A stretch of 64,000 bases of DNA from Clostridia bacterium (GTDB lineage Bacteria; Bacillota; Clostridia; Peptostreptococcales; Anaerovoracaceae). The stretch covers positions 1 to 64,000 of the forward strand of contig CAJTER010000021.1 in the NCBI GenBank assembly GCA_910575405.1. Direction: 5' to 3'. Numbering within the stretch: position 1 is the stretch's first letter; each line of letters opens with the position of its first letter. The notes under the pieces are model-generated. The model was given only the letters and a program-made list of their open reading frames with translations, did no database searches and was not told the DNA's origin. Shown in pieces: positions 1-8,073 of the stretch. A program made the translations under genes and the position numbers.

Positions 1-114
1 CATGCGCTGTTCCCGTAAAGGATTTCTCCTTAGTCGGTAAGGCAGATTGTTTCGCACACTGCCGTGTGCGGCAGTACCTTAAACTGCTTTGCACAGCGCC
101 CTATCTGGGCGCAC
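1..114 (-). mobile_element. 5' end of a group II intron (Ll.LtrB-like class) inserted in virB4
   Basis: Read on the minus strand from position 114, the sequence begins GTGCGCCCAGATAGGG, the 5' end typical of bacterial group IIA introns related to lactococcal Ll.LtrB. It continues with AGTTTAAGGTACT and, near position 15, with ACGGGAACAG, both in the order and spacing I recall for domain I of that intron. The insertion falls exactly between codons of virB4, after the TQNVK motif. The rest of the ribozyme, the reverse transcriptase ORF and the 3' exon lie beyond position 1. Identification rests on recalled consensus, not on a search. Confidence 0.85.
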
Positions 115-2181
115 TTTCACGTTCTGCGTGAGGGCCGAGGGCACACAGCCCTTTTTGCGGAGCATCTTCCACACCGCCACAAAGTAGCTGGCGGTCAGCG
201 GGTCGCGGAGCAGGATGTGGAACTCGTCAAAGTAGCACCATGTCGCCGCGCCGCTTTTATAGTTGGTATTCACCGCCGAGGTGACAAACTCGTTGGTGAC
301 GTGCATCGCAATCTTGCGGAGGTTCTCCCCCAGCCCTTTTAACACGATGCACACCACCCGGGAGCTCAAGTCCACGTTGGTCGGGTGGTTGAAAAGATTA
401 AGGGAGCCCGTACAGTAGAGCTCCAGCGCAGTCGCCACACGTTTCGCCTCCGGCTCCGGCTGTTTGAGTAATTCCTCGTACAAGCTCTGGAGCAAAGGCA
501 TCTTTGCGCCCTCCAGCCCCAGCGCAAGCTCCCGGTACACCAGCCGCACACAGCGGTCAATCACGGTCTTTTCAATAGGTTGCAGGCCGTCCTTGCCGCC
601 TACCACCAGCTCACAGAGGGAAAGCAGAAAATCCGCTTTCATGGAAAGGGGGCTGTCCTCGTCATTCAAACCGATTTCAATATCCATCGGGTTGATATGG
701 TGGGGGCTGTCCGGGGCAATCTCAATGACCTGCCCGCCCAGCCGCCGCACCAGCGGGGAATATTCCCCCATTGGGTCAACGATAACGATGCGGTCACTTG
801 TGGCAAGAAAGACGTTTATCAATTCCCGCTTGGCGGCAAAGCTCTTGCCGGAGCCCGTGGAGCCGAGATACATCCCATTGGCGGATTTCAGCTTTTTCCG
901 GTCAGCCATGATGACATTGTGGGAAAGCGCGTTCATGCCGTAGTAGAGGGCCTGCCCGCCCATACGGAGCTCCCGGGTCATAAAGGGAATGAAAATCGCG
1001 GTGGAGCTGGTGGTCATGCCCCGCTGTATCTGCACCTCGTTATAGCCGAGGGCCAGCGAGGACATAAAGCCCTGTTCCTGCTGCCAGTCCAGCCGCTTTA
1101 AGGCGCAGTTGTATTTCTGCGCGATGCCGGAAACGGTGAACACGTCATTTTCCAGCCGCTGGCGGGTGGGGGCAAGGTTGATGACGGTGAACGTCAAGAG
1201 GAACATCCGCTCATTCCGGGACTGCAAATCCCCTAAAAGCTCCGCCGCGTCCTTGCTGAACGTGATAAGGTCGGGGGGAAGAATATCCATGTCGTACCCG
1301 GCGCGGACGGCCTTTTTCTGCTCCTCCACTTTCATCTTGTCAATGTCTGAGATTTTCCCCTTGATGGTCTTTATCGCCTTGAGCTGGTCAACGGTCTGGA
1401 TGTGCATGGTGACGGTGAGCTCCGCGTCAAGCTCCAGAATTTCCCGCAAAAGGCGGTCAGAGAGCTCGGACGCCAAAATCTGAAGATAGGATGCCGCGCC
1501 CCAAAAGCCGCCCACACGGAAGAACCGGGAGCCCCGGAAGTCAAAGCCGCCGTTTGGGGTGATAAAGTCCTTTGTCCCCATGCCCGTTCTGGAAATATCG
1601 CCCCATGAAAAGCGGAACGGCTCCCGCCGTCCGGGGTGCATCTGCCCATGCAGGAGGGCCAGCCGCTCCCGCCCGTCCAGCGGGGACGAGGGAACGCCCA
1701 GCCGGTGGAGGTTCCCCATCACGTCCGCCTCTACCCGGTCAAGCCGGGGCCGGGCGGCGGCAATCCCCTCGGCGGGCACGCCAAAGGTGATATATTTGGA
1801 GCGTTCAATGCCGTTGTTGCTCCGGGCAATCTGCCGTTTGAGCATCCCCACGAACTCGCCCCGGATGCTGTCAAAATCGTCCGCCTGGGCGGGGATGTTC
1901 ACATGGTAGCGGCTGGTGGAGTGGGAGCGGCGGTTGATAAAGGAGAGCTGGACGGGGAGCGCGCTGTCGAAGTAGTTGAGGAACGAGCTCCACCCGCTGA
2001 ATATCGCGGACTGATCCTCGGTGGATGCCACGGAATAATTGATGTCCTCATATTCCACGGTCTTTGTGTAGAGCCCTCCGGGGAGCTGGCACACCCCGTC
2101 CGGGTGCATCGCCACATAGGGGATGGACTGCTGGGCGGATAAGGCCGCCTTATTCTTTCTTTTGCTTTTTCGGTTTTCCAT
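115..2181 (-). CDS. virB4: VirB4-type conjugation ATPase, 5' exon (split by group II intron)
   Basis: ATPase of the type IV secretion channel that powers DNA transfer of the ICE, acting at the inner face of the membrane. The exon gives 689 residues. Walker A GSTGSGKS lies at about residues 440-447 and the Walker B-like segment with FDEFHILL at about 651-658. Relatives are near 790-800 residues, so about 100 C-terminal residues are missing here; after K689 the reading frame enters intron sequence and stops at 79-81. Removal of the intron should restore the frame because the junction is phase 0. Start ATG at 2181 has GGAGG nearby and overlaps prgI by 32 bases, indicating coupling. Without splicing the product would lack the last ATPase motifs. 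Confidence 0.92.
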
Positions 2182-2524
2182 TCACTGCCTCCTTTCCCGC
2201 CTGCCCGGTAAAGGGCGCGTAGATATTCCCGGTCTTGTAGGGCCTCACGCCGGGCCGCAGGTACTTGGCCCGGAGGATGTTCTTTACCACCTTTTCCAGC
2301 GGCAGGCCGTCTTTCTCGTACATCGCCAGAAGAAACGCCGGGAGCATGATGCCCAGCATCAGGAACAACGCCGCCGTGTTCCCAAACGAGCTCCGGGCCA
2401 GCAGGTAGGAGGGGACTCCCACAAGGGCCGCGCCGCCGAAACACACAAGCTGGCGTTTTGTCAGATTGAAAGCGATTTTGGTCTTGATTTTCGATAGGTC
2501 GTTAGGTACGTTCACATAGGGCAT
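2150..2524 (-). CDS. PrgI family protein (VirB3-like channel subunit)
   Basis: Small membrane protein of about 124 residues found directly before VirB4 in Gram-positive conjugation modules, where it corresponds to VirB3. The N-terminus MPYVNVPNDLSKIKTKIAF is typical of the family. Two hydrophobic segments follow (about residues 27-65), then a basic tail rich in lysine. The start at 2524 is chosen over an upstream in-frame ATG because GGAAAGGAGG sits directly before it. It overlaps the start of virB4. Confidence 0.88.
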   Translation of the reverse strand: MPYVNVPNDLSKIKTKIAFNLTKRQLVCFGGAALVGVPSYLLARSSFGNTAALFLMLGIMLPAFLLAMYEKDGLPLEKVVKNILRAKYLRPGVRPYKTGNIYAPFTGQAGKEAVNGKPKKQKKE

Positions 2525-2526
2525 TT

Positions 2527-3198
2527 TTAGCCTCCTTTCCTTTGGGACTCGTCGGCACAAACTTCACTCCGCTCACTTCGGGACATTTTGTCCCAAAGCT
2601 CGCCCCGTTCCGTTGTGCCTCCTCTCCCCACAAAGTCTGCCGACTTTGCGGGGGCCCCGAAATTTTGAAGTCCCTCAGTGGGCTCTACCTCGTTCCCCCA
2701 CACGTCCCAGCCGGGGGCCGTCTGGCGGGCGAACAGCTCCACCCGGGGCACGTCCCCCATAAGGGCCACGATTTTTTCACGGGCCTCGTCCGGCTTTTTG
2801 CTGTGGCCCTCGATAGGGGAGATGATGAACTGGTGGACGTTGGGGGCCTTGCGCCGGGGATGCCCACGGGTCGCCAGCAGGCACACCTCCGCGTTGGCCC
2901 GCGTCCAAAAGCCCAGCCCATAAAACCAGCTATCGGCTTTCTTGTTCTTTTTCAGCCAGACAAAGCCCACGGACTTATACTGAAAGCCCCACGCCTTGAT
3001 AAGCCGCAGGGCCTCCGGGAGCTGGGGGAACGTGGCCCACAGAAAAAGAACGCTGTCCGGGGCCGCCAAATCCGCCACGGGCAACGCGCATAATTCCTCA
3101 ATCCCCATCGTGGGGTAGTGCCGCTCCGCCGCACCTTGCAGGCCCTTTTGGGCGTACCGCCACGGCGGGTCGGCATAGATAACAGAATAGCTCTTGAT
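2527..3198 (-). CDS. MT-A70 family adenine methyltransferase, no standard start codon
   Basis: Adenine-N6 methyltransferase of the MT-A70 family, probably acting on DNA to modify or protect the ICE. The catalytic DPPW motif is encoded at about 3,157-3,168, upstream of the first in-frame ATG (3,108). In this frame a TGA at 3,202-3,204 ends the preceding gene and no ATG, GTG or TTG occurs before DPPW. A well-placed Shine-Dalgarno sequence (AAAGGAG, 8 bases away) points to ATC at 3,196-3,198 as the original or actual start. Starting at 3,108 would remove the catalytic motif. The C-terminal 30 residues after GWDVWGNEVEP look unrelated to the family and contain one ICE palindrome. Length from ATC is 223 residues. 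Confidence 0.75.
   Translation of the reverse strand: MKSYSVIYADPPWRYAQKGLQGAAERHYPTMGIEELCALPVADLAAPDSVLFLWATFPQLPEALRLIKAWGFQYKSVGFVWLKKNKKADSWFYGLGFWTRANAEVCLLATRGHPRRKAPNVHQFIISPIEGHSKKPDEAREKIVALMGDVPRVELFARQTAPGWDVWGNEVEPTEGLQNFGAPAKSADFVGRGGTTERGELWDKMSRSERSEVCADESQRKGG
2576..2598. repeat. ICE palindrome copy a (GGGACA-n3-TGTCCC)
   Basis: Core GGGACATTTTGTCCC flanked by CTTC and AAAG, forming near-complete 10-base arms around three bases. It lies inside the non-conserved tail of the MT-A70 gene. Confidence 0.8.
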
Positions 3199-3201
3199 TT
3201 T

Positions 3202-3996
3202 TCACACTCCTTTCCCGCCAGCGGCCACAGCCGCCCGCGCCTGCATGATGCGCTCCGTGGCCGGGCCGTAAAAGGCCGGGGCCGTCTCAAAGCAGATAAA
3301 CTCCCGGCCCGTGTTCAGCGCGGCGATGGCCGTCGTGCCGGAGCCAGCGCAGATGTCCGCCACCACCTCGCCGGGGGCGGTGTAGGTCTTTATCAGATAT
3401 TCGCACAGCTCCACGGGCTTTTGGGTGGGGTGGACGGTATGGGCCACGGTCTGGAACGAAAGCAGGTTCCCCGGGAACCGCCGCCCGTCCTCCGAGCCGC
3501 TCCCGGAGCGGACGAACTTTCCGTAGTTGGGGCTCTGGTCGCGCTGGGACGCAATCTTTTTGTAGGGCTTGCCCTGTTCAAACTGCGGGTTGTATAAGGG
3601 GAGCCGCCGATAGAACACCAGAATATTCTCCGTCTTTTTCAGCGGGGCGCGGCGGGCGTTGAGAAATCCCGTACAGCGGCTTTTATACCACACCCACTCA
3701 TAGCGGAGCATGGAGAGGTTGGACGCGCCGAGGATTTTGTCATAGGGGCACTGCGCGAAGAACAGCACCGCCCCGGAGGGTTTGACCGCCCAGCGCACCG
3801 CCTCCCACAGCTCCGGGAGCGGCAAAGGCACGTCCCAATAGTTGCGGGTCGTGCCGTAGGGCGGGTCGGTCAGCAGCATATCTACTGAGTGCTCCGGGAG
3901 GGAACGCAGGCCCGCGATGCCGTCCATAAGGTAGAGCCCGGAGGGTTCCGGGGTAAGGTTTGGGACATTTTGTCCCAAAGCCGGGCTATCTGGCAT
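3202..3996 (-). CDS. Site-specific DNA methyltransferase (DPPY type)
   Basis: DNA amino-methyltransferase (N6-adenine or N4-cytosine). The motif LLTDPPYG occurs at about residues 41-48 and an AdoMet-binding FxGxG-like segment, ADICAGSGTTAIAA, near the C-terminus, so the motif order (catalytic first) resembles beta-class enzymes. Length is 264 residues from ATG 3,996, preferred over an upstream start because AAAGGAGGGACGGG precedes it. It overlaps the end of the SpoVG-like gene by 11 bases. The N-terminus carries one ICE palindrome. No cognate restriction enzyme is seen, so a protective or regulatory role within the element is inferred. Confidence 0.85.
   Translation of the reverse strand: MPDSPALGQNVPNLTPEPSGLYLMDGIAGLRSLPEHSVDMLLTDPPYGTTRNYWDVPLPLPELWEAVRWAVKPSGAVLFFAQCPYDKILGASNLSMLRYEWVWYKSRCTGFLNARRAPLKKTENILVFYRRLPLYNPQFEQGKPYKKIASQRDQSPNYGKFVRSGSGSEDGRRFPGNLLSFQTVAHTVHPTQKPVELCEYLIKTYTAPGEVVADICAGSGTTAIAALNTGREFICFETAPAFYGPATERIMQARAAVAAGGKGV
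3959..3980. repeat. ICE palindrome copy b
   Basis: Core GGGACATTTTGTCCC with perfect TTT/AAA flanks. It overlaps the first codons of the DPPY methyltransferase. Confidence 0.8.
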
Positions 3997-4774
3997 CCCG
4001 TCCCTCCTTTCCCTTTGCCGGGGCGGGGCGGACGGCATTTTTCTGCGCGGCCTCCTTTCCCGCCTTATCCATCTGCTCCCGGATGGGCGCGGGGCGTACC
4101 GCCTCGGCCCGGGCGATAAGTTTCTCAACCGCCGAATGGTAAGCCTCCACCCCCGCCGCGTTCAGCCGCTCCTGGGTGGCCCGGTCATTGATACGCACCG
4201 TGGCCCGGTAGCCTGTCCTGCTGGTGGGGTCGGGTTTTGAGGGCGCACCCAAAAAGATGCCGTTCTGCCCGTTCACCACCTTGAAGTCATCCACCACCAC
4301 GCCGCCGAAGTTGACGCTGGCAAAGCCTATCAGCTTGCCCTGGGGCTCAATGGGCCGCACCGACACCTCGATGGGGATAGTGGCGGCGGCAAGGTTCTGC
4401 TCCACCCGGAGAGCCACGGCCTCGTCCACGCTGATGCCCTGGTGTTTTGCCAGCTCCGCGATAGGGGCCTCGAAAATCAGACGGCGCATTTCCTCCTGGG
4501 CCGCCGCCAGCTCCTCGGCGGTCTGCACCGCCGTCTGTGTGTTCGCCATAGATAAATCCTCCTTTCCGGGACGGGGGATGACCGCCCCGCCCATATAGTC
4601 ATAGCCTGCCGCGTTTATCGCGGACAGGGTTTCCGCTGATACCGCCCCTTGCAGTTGCAGGTCGGTTTCAGCCATGAACGCCAGCATATCCCGCTGGTCA
4701 AATTCCTCCGGGAGCTTGCCGCCCCACGCCCGGCGCATCTCACCCTCCGGGCCCAGCTTGTAACGCCTCGGCAT
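3986..4774 (-). CDS. SpoVG-like protein with N-terminal extension (possible two starts)
   Basis: The C-terminal two thirds match the SpoVG family (segments like VSVRPIEPQGKLIGFASVNF and VVNGQNGIFLGAPSKP); SpoVG proteins are small nucleic-acid-binding regulators. A first start at 4,774 (MPRRYKLG, with GGAAAGGAGG) gives 262 residues. A second in-frame ATG at 4,549 (MANTQ) also has GGAAAGGAGG and would give about 187 residues, close to the SpoVG part alone. Two products from one frame are therefore possible. The N-terminal 75 residues are not recognised. The gene overlaps the methyltransferase downstream, consistent with one transcript. Confidence 0.75.
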   Translation of the reverse strand: MPRRYKLGPEGEMRRAWGGKLPEEFDQRDMLAFMAETDLQLQGAVSAETLSAINAAGYDYMGGAVIPRPGKEDLSMANTQTAVQTAEELAAAQEEMRRLIFEAPIAELAKHQGISVDEAVALRVEQNLAAATIPIEVSVRPIEPQGKLIGFASVNFGGVVVDDFKVVNGQNGIFLGAPSKPDPTSRTGYRATVRINDRATQERLNAAGVEAYHSAVEKLIARAEAVRPAPIREQMDKAGKEAAQKNAVRPAPAKGKEGRDAR

Positions 4775-4794
4775 ATCCGGCCTCCTTTCCCGGA

Positions 4795-4817
4795 CTTTGG
4801 GACAAGTTGTCCCGAAG
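4795..4817. repeat. ICE palindrome copy c
   Basis: Core GGGACAAGTTGTCCC with CTTT and GAAG flanks, between the stop of the VirB6-like gene and the start of the SpoVG-like gene. Confidence 0.8.
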
Positions 4818-4827
4818 TGCCGCTCAA

Positions 4828-5694
4828 TCAGTGGGCTCCGAAGATGCTGCGGGCGATTGTCCCGGTCTTGAACAGCATGAAACAAAGGAGCACCGTATAG
4901 CCCACGGTTCCCCATATCGCGCCGATGGGGTCGCCCCCAGCGGCGATGTTCTGCACCAGCACCGCATAGATGCCGACGCAGACTAAAATCAGCATCCCTT
5001 GAAAGCCCACGGCGAAAAGGGATTTTAAGTAGTTCTGCCCCATGCCGCCCACCTCCCGGTTGGAGAGGGTCGCCACGGGGATGGGCGCAAGGCTGGTCAG
5101 CAGATATATTTCAATCATTCTTCCGTACACCAGCACGAAGATGATGATGCCCAGCGCCTGCATGGTGAGCCCGATGACCGAGGACTGGAGCCACAGCCCA
5201 AGGAGCGGGCCCAAGTCCATCCCCTCCAGCGTGGTCTGGAGGTTGTTCAGCATATCCGGCGAAACCGCCGTGGAGCCTTGTATCAGCCCGGCAGAGCGGG
5301 AAATCACGCTCTGCGACACGTCAAAGACGGCCATCACGATATTGAACGTGTTGGAAAGTATCAGCACCGCACACGCGGTCTTGAACATCCATTTGTAGAG
5401 GTTCGCCACGTCTACTTCGTGCATATTGTTTTTTTCAAGGAGCATCTGTATCAGCTCATAGGTGGCAACAAAGGTCAGCACCAGCCCGGCGATGGGTAAA
5501 ATCACCGTCTCGGAAAGCTGGCGGATAAGGGAGAAAACCCCGGCGTTCCATGCCGCCGGGGTCGTCCCTACCTGCACCGCAATCTCTCCGACCTGGGCAT
5601 TGACGGTATCAAAGAGCCCCTCAAGGTTCCCCATGATGCCGCCAATCAAAAGCTCCTTGAGCCAGTCTGTGAGCCAGTCGGTGAGAAAGTCCAT
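4828..5694 (-). CDS. VirB6/TrbL-like conjugation membrane protein
   Basis: Polytopic membrane protein of 288 residues forming part of the conjugation channel. An N-terminal amphipathic stretch (MDFLTDWLTDWLKELL) is followed by at least five or six hydrophobic segments, with a conserved-looking cytoplasmic EKNNMHEVD stretch. It belongs to the VirB6/TrbL group placed between Maff2 and PrgI/VirB4 in this ICE family. Start ATG at 5,694 follows GGGCGGCGG, a weak ribosome site, and lies 12 bases after the maff2 stop. Confidence 0.88.
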   Translation of the reverse strand: MDFLTDWLTDWLKELLIGGIMGNLEGLFDTVNAQVGEIAVQVGTTPAAWNAGVFSLIRQLSETVILPIAGLVLTFVATYELIQMLLEKNNMHEVDVANLYKWMFKTACAVLILSNTFNIVMAVFDVSQSVISRSAGLIQGSTAVSPDMLNNLQTTLEGMDLGPLLGLWLQSSVIGLTMQALGIIIFVLVYGRMIEIYLLTSLAPIPVATLSNREVGGMGQNYLKSLFAVGFQGMLILVCVGIYAVLVQNIAAGGDPIGAIWGTVGYTVLLCFMLFKTGTIARSIFGAH

Positions 5695-5706
5695 AAGCCG
5701 CCGCCC

Positions 5707-5781
5707 TTAAAACAGGCCCGACAGCAGCGGGATGAGGGTCGTGCCGATGACGATGATGCCGCCCCCGGCCATGAGCTGTTT
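5707..5781 (-). pseudogene. 3' part of maff2, split by the nested IME
   Basis: The minus strand encodes KQLMAGGGIIVIGTTLIPL and then LSGLF and a stop at 5,707-5,709, the usual C-terminal half of Maff2 family proteins (VirB2-like small membrane proteins). The 5' half lies 10.6 kb away at 16,368-16,519. Joining the two at the shared 14-base repeat gives a continuous frame of 70 residues. Confidence 0.9.
5768..5781. repeat. Left attachment repeat of the nested IME
   Basis: GCCATGAGCTGTTT; the partner at 16,368-16,381 is GCCATGAACTGTTT (13 of 14 identical). Both lie at the break points of maff2, so they are the probable att sites left by serine-recombinase integration. Confidence 0.8.
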
Positions 5782-5848
5782 TATCCCCAATTAGGTGTAA
5801 AAACTCTGCTCGATGGCGGGCGGCGGCGTACAAAAAATCTATATGGTG

Positions 5849-5898
5849 TTGTTAAGAGAACCGTCCCGGCGGGACAGGTCAGGCAGTGACCTGTTCCA
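5849..5898 (-). terminator. Hairpins at the end of the serine recombinase gene
   Basis: On the minus strand CAGGTCAC/TGACCTG and GTCCCG/CGGGAC form two adjacent hairpins around the recombinase stop codon, followed by only a short T-rich stretch. Termination is plausible but weak. Confidence 0.4.
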
Positions 5899-7549
5899 CC
5901 TCCGGGATGGGTTTGAGATTAAAATGAATTTCGATAGAAATGTGTCTTGTTTTATTTTCGTCAATGCGCTCATGCACGACGATTTCTTTGATTAAGCGGT
6001 TGAGGGTGGCTGCGTCCAGCTCTGTGATGTTGGCGTATTCCTGAATGGCTTCCACCCATTGTTTTGCGTCATTGGCAAGCTGGACTTCATCGGACAGCCG
6101 CTTCCTGCCCTCGGACACTTTTGTTTTAAGCTCCGTCTGCTCGGTCTGTGTCCTTTCCAGCATGGTGTTGAAGTTCTGCTCACTGATACGCCCTGCAATC
6201 ATATCCTCATAAAGCCGCATTACCATTTTGTCCAGAACCTCAATCCGTTCCTCGTCCCTTGTAAGGGAGCGTTCCATTGCTTCCCGCTGTTCCCGCTGCT
6301 CGGCTTCACAGGTATTGGTCAGGCGGTCGGCAACCGCTTCCCCGTCCATCAGGGCAGCTCTGGCACATTCCCGTATTTTCCGTAGCACATGGCTGTAAAG
6401 GGTGTCATAATCAATCCGGTGCTGGGTGCAGTGGTTCTTTCCAAAGGCATTGTAGGTTTTGCAGGAGTATATCCGCTGGGGATGTTTTGCGTTTGTGTAG
6501 CGTATCGTCAGCGACTTCCCACACTCGCCGCATTTTAGCAGTCCGGCAAACAGGCTGATTTCATTGGTCTGCCCCGGACGCTGGCGGGATTTCAGCTTGT
6601 TCTGCACAATGTCAAAACTCATGCGGTCAATCAGCGGTTCATGCTGTCCCTCCACCACAATCCAGTCCTCCGGCTTCTTTTCCCCAATCGTGCCGATTTT
6701 GAAGCGGTAGTCTTTTTTCTGGGAAGCAATCGCCCCGGTGTAGACGGGATTCATCAAAAGGTCTTTGATAACGGAGAAGTCCCACATATACCGCCCGTTT
6801 TCCGGGTCTTTCTTTTCCCATTTGGTGCGGGTATTGCGAAGCCCCCGTTCCCGATTCCACCATGTGGGGCAGGGGATTTTTTCTTCCTCCAGCCGTCTGC
6901 GGATATAGTTCGGACCATGACCGTTCAGGGCATATCCGAAAATCAGCCGCACAATCGGGGCGGTTTCCTCGTCAATGAGCAGATGGTTTTTGTCCTCCGG
7001 GTCTTTCCGATACCCAAACGGGGCAAGACACCCGGTAAACTGTCCTTTCTGCGCTTTCAGAAGATAAGAGGAATGGACTTTCTTGGAAATATCCTTGCTG
7101 TACATCTCGTTCAGGATATTTTTGAACGGGGCGATGTCGTTGTTATCCCGCAGGGTGTCGATACCATCATTCATGGCGATATAGCGGACACCGTTTCTTG
7201 GGAAAAAGTCCTCAATCAAATGCCCGGTTTGCAGATAGTTCCGCCCCAGTCGGCTGAGGTCTTTCGTGATAACAAGGTTGATTTGCCTGCGCTCAATGGC
7301 TCTCAACATCCTCTGTAAATCAGGACGCTCCATGTTAAGACCTGTGAAGCCATCGTCCTGATAGACTGCCACAACCTCCCATCCCTGCTTTTCGCAGTAT
7401 TTTTCCAGCATATCACGCTGGTTTGCGATACTGGCACTTTCGCCTTGCAGGTCATCGTCCTTTGACAGCCTGCAATAGACCGCCGCACGATAGCCCCCGG
7501 CAAGTGCCTTTCCGATTGTTCTGTATTCCATTTCGTTCATCATAGCCAT
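5879..7549 (-). CDS. Large serine recombinase (integrase of the IME)
   Basis: Site-specific recombinase that would integrate and excise the IME. The N-terminal resolvase domain starts with YCRLSKDDD, placing the nucleophile at about Ser29. A recombinase domain follows, then a zinc ribbon with Cys340, Cys343, Cys363 and Cys374, and a coiled-coil C-terminal part; 556 residues is normal for TnpX/Tn4451-like enzymes. The start ATG at 7,549 immediately follows the stop of the 65-residue upstream gene (TAAATG), so translation is probably coupled. The gene lies next to the left att site as expected. Confidence 0.93.
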   Translation of the reverse strand: MAMMNEMEYRTIGKALAGGYRAAVYCRLSKDDDLQGESASIANQRDMLEKYCEKQGWEVVAVYQDDGFTGLNMERPDLQRMLRAIERRQINLVITKDLSRLGRNYLQTGHLIEDFFPRNGVRYIAMNDGIDTLRDNNDIAPFKNILNEMYSKDISKKVHSSYLLKAQKGQFTGCLAPFGYRKDPEDKNHLLIDEETAPIVRLIFGYALNGHGPNYIRRRLEEEKIPCPTWWNRERGLRNTRTKWEKKDPENGRYMWDFSVIKDLLMNPVYTGAIASQKKDYRFKIGTIGEKKPEDWIVVEGQHEPLIDRMSFDIVQNKLKSRQRPGQTNEISLFAGLLKCGECGKSLTIRYTNAKHPQRIYSCKTYNAFGKNHCTQHRIDYDTLYSHVLRKIRECARAALMDGEAVADRLTNTCEAEQREQREAMERSLTRDEERIEVLDKMVMRLYEDMIAGRISEQNFNTMLERTQTEQTELKTKVSEGRKRLSDEVQLANDAKQWVEAIQEYANITELDAATLNRLIKEIVVHERIDENKTRHISIEIHFNLKPIPEVEQVTA

Positions 7550-7747
7550 TTACCCACACAATCCAGACGGTATCTGGCTCTTTTGAACCTCATCTTCATT
7601 ATAGCTCATATCTTTCTTTTTAGCAAGATATTCTTTCGTATTTATCTTTCCGTATTTCTGGGAAATCAGGCTGACGAACACATCAGTGGCGTCCAGTTCT
7701 CCGTCAAACACAGTAGTCACATGAATCTCTGTTTTGTTTTTTGCCAT
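7550..7747 (-). CDS. Small protein preceding the serine recombinase
   Basis: A 65-residue protein (MAKNKTEIHVTTVFDGEL at the start, IPSGLCG at the end) of unknown function. From memory, similar short ORFs often sit directly before this type of recombinase in Clostridia elements. The stop codon abuts the recombinase start, so it may act as a translational coupler or accessory recombination factor. Its last codons contain an 18-base sequence also found near the right end of the element at 16,320-16,337. Confidence 0.7.
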   Translation of the reverse strand: MAKNKTEIHVTTVFDGELDATDVFVSLISQKYGKINTKEYLAKKKDMSYNEDEVQKSQIPSGLCG

Positions 7748-7791
7748 AGGCAGTTATCCTCCATACATGAAAATAGCCAGACAGAGGGTGT

Positions 7792-8073
7792 CGGCAACGA
7801 AGTCCGGCAACGGGCTTCAAAAGACCTTGCAAACAATCTCAATCTGGCACTACTTACTATTTATACTTTTCTTTTATTTTTCTGTTGTTTTGGTTGTTAT
7901 AAGGGAGAAAAGCCCGGAAATAAGGGATTTTCCCCGGCAACCGGCTCGGCAACGGGATAGCAACAGGAGGTGCAACGGGCTGTCATTCTCAGAATGGAAG
8001 CTCCATCTGTTCTGTGACCTCCACAAAACCGTCCATCGTTTTTTCAGACGGGTTGCCGGAGTCCGTTGCCGGG
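7792..8073. repeat. Cluster of CCGGCAACGG-type repeats
   Basis: Copies or part copies of CGGCAACGG occur at 7,792-7,800, 7,804-7,814, 7,934-7,942, 7,946-7,956, 7,959-7,967 and 7,971-7,979, and on the other strand at 8,051-8,059 and 8,063-8,073. They fill the 240-base gap after the VapE-like gene and reach into its 3' end. They look like iterons or protein-binding repeats; function is unknown. Confidence 0.5.

Noticed and set aside
79-2181. VirB4 read as a simple truncated or frameshifted gene ending at 79
   Set aside because: The terminal 11 residues come from sequence matching the 5' end of a group II intron, which explains the early stop better than decay.
5725-5900. A coding gene at the left end of the IME
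   Set aside because: The open frames there run through the maff2 remnant and recombinase terminator and lack ribosome sites.
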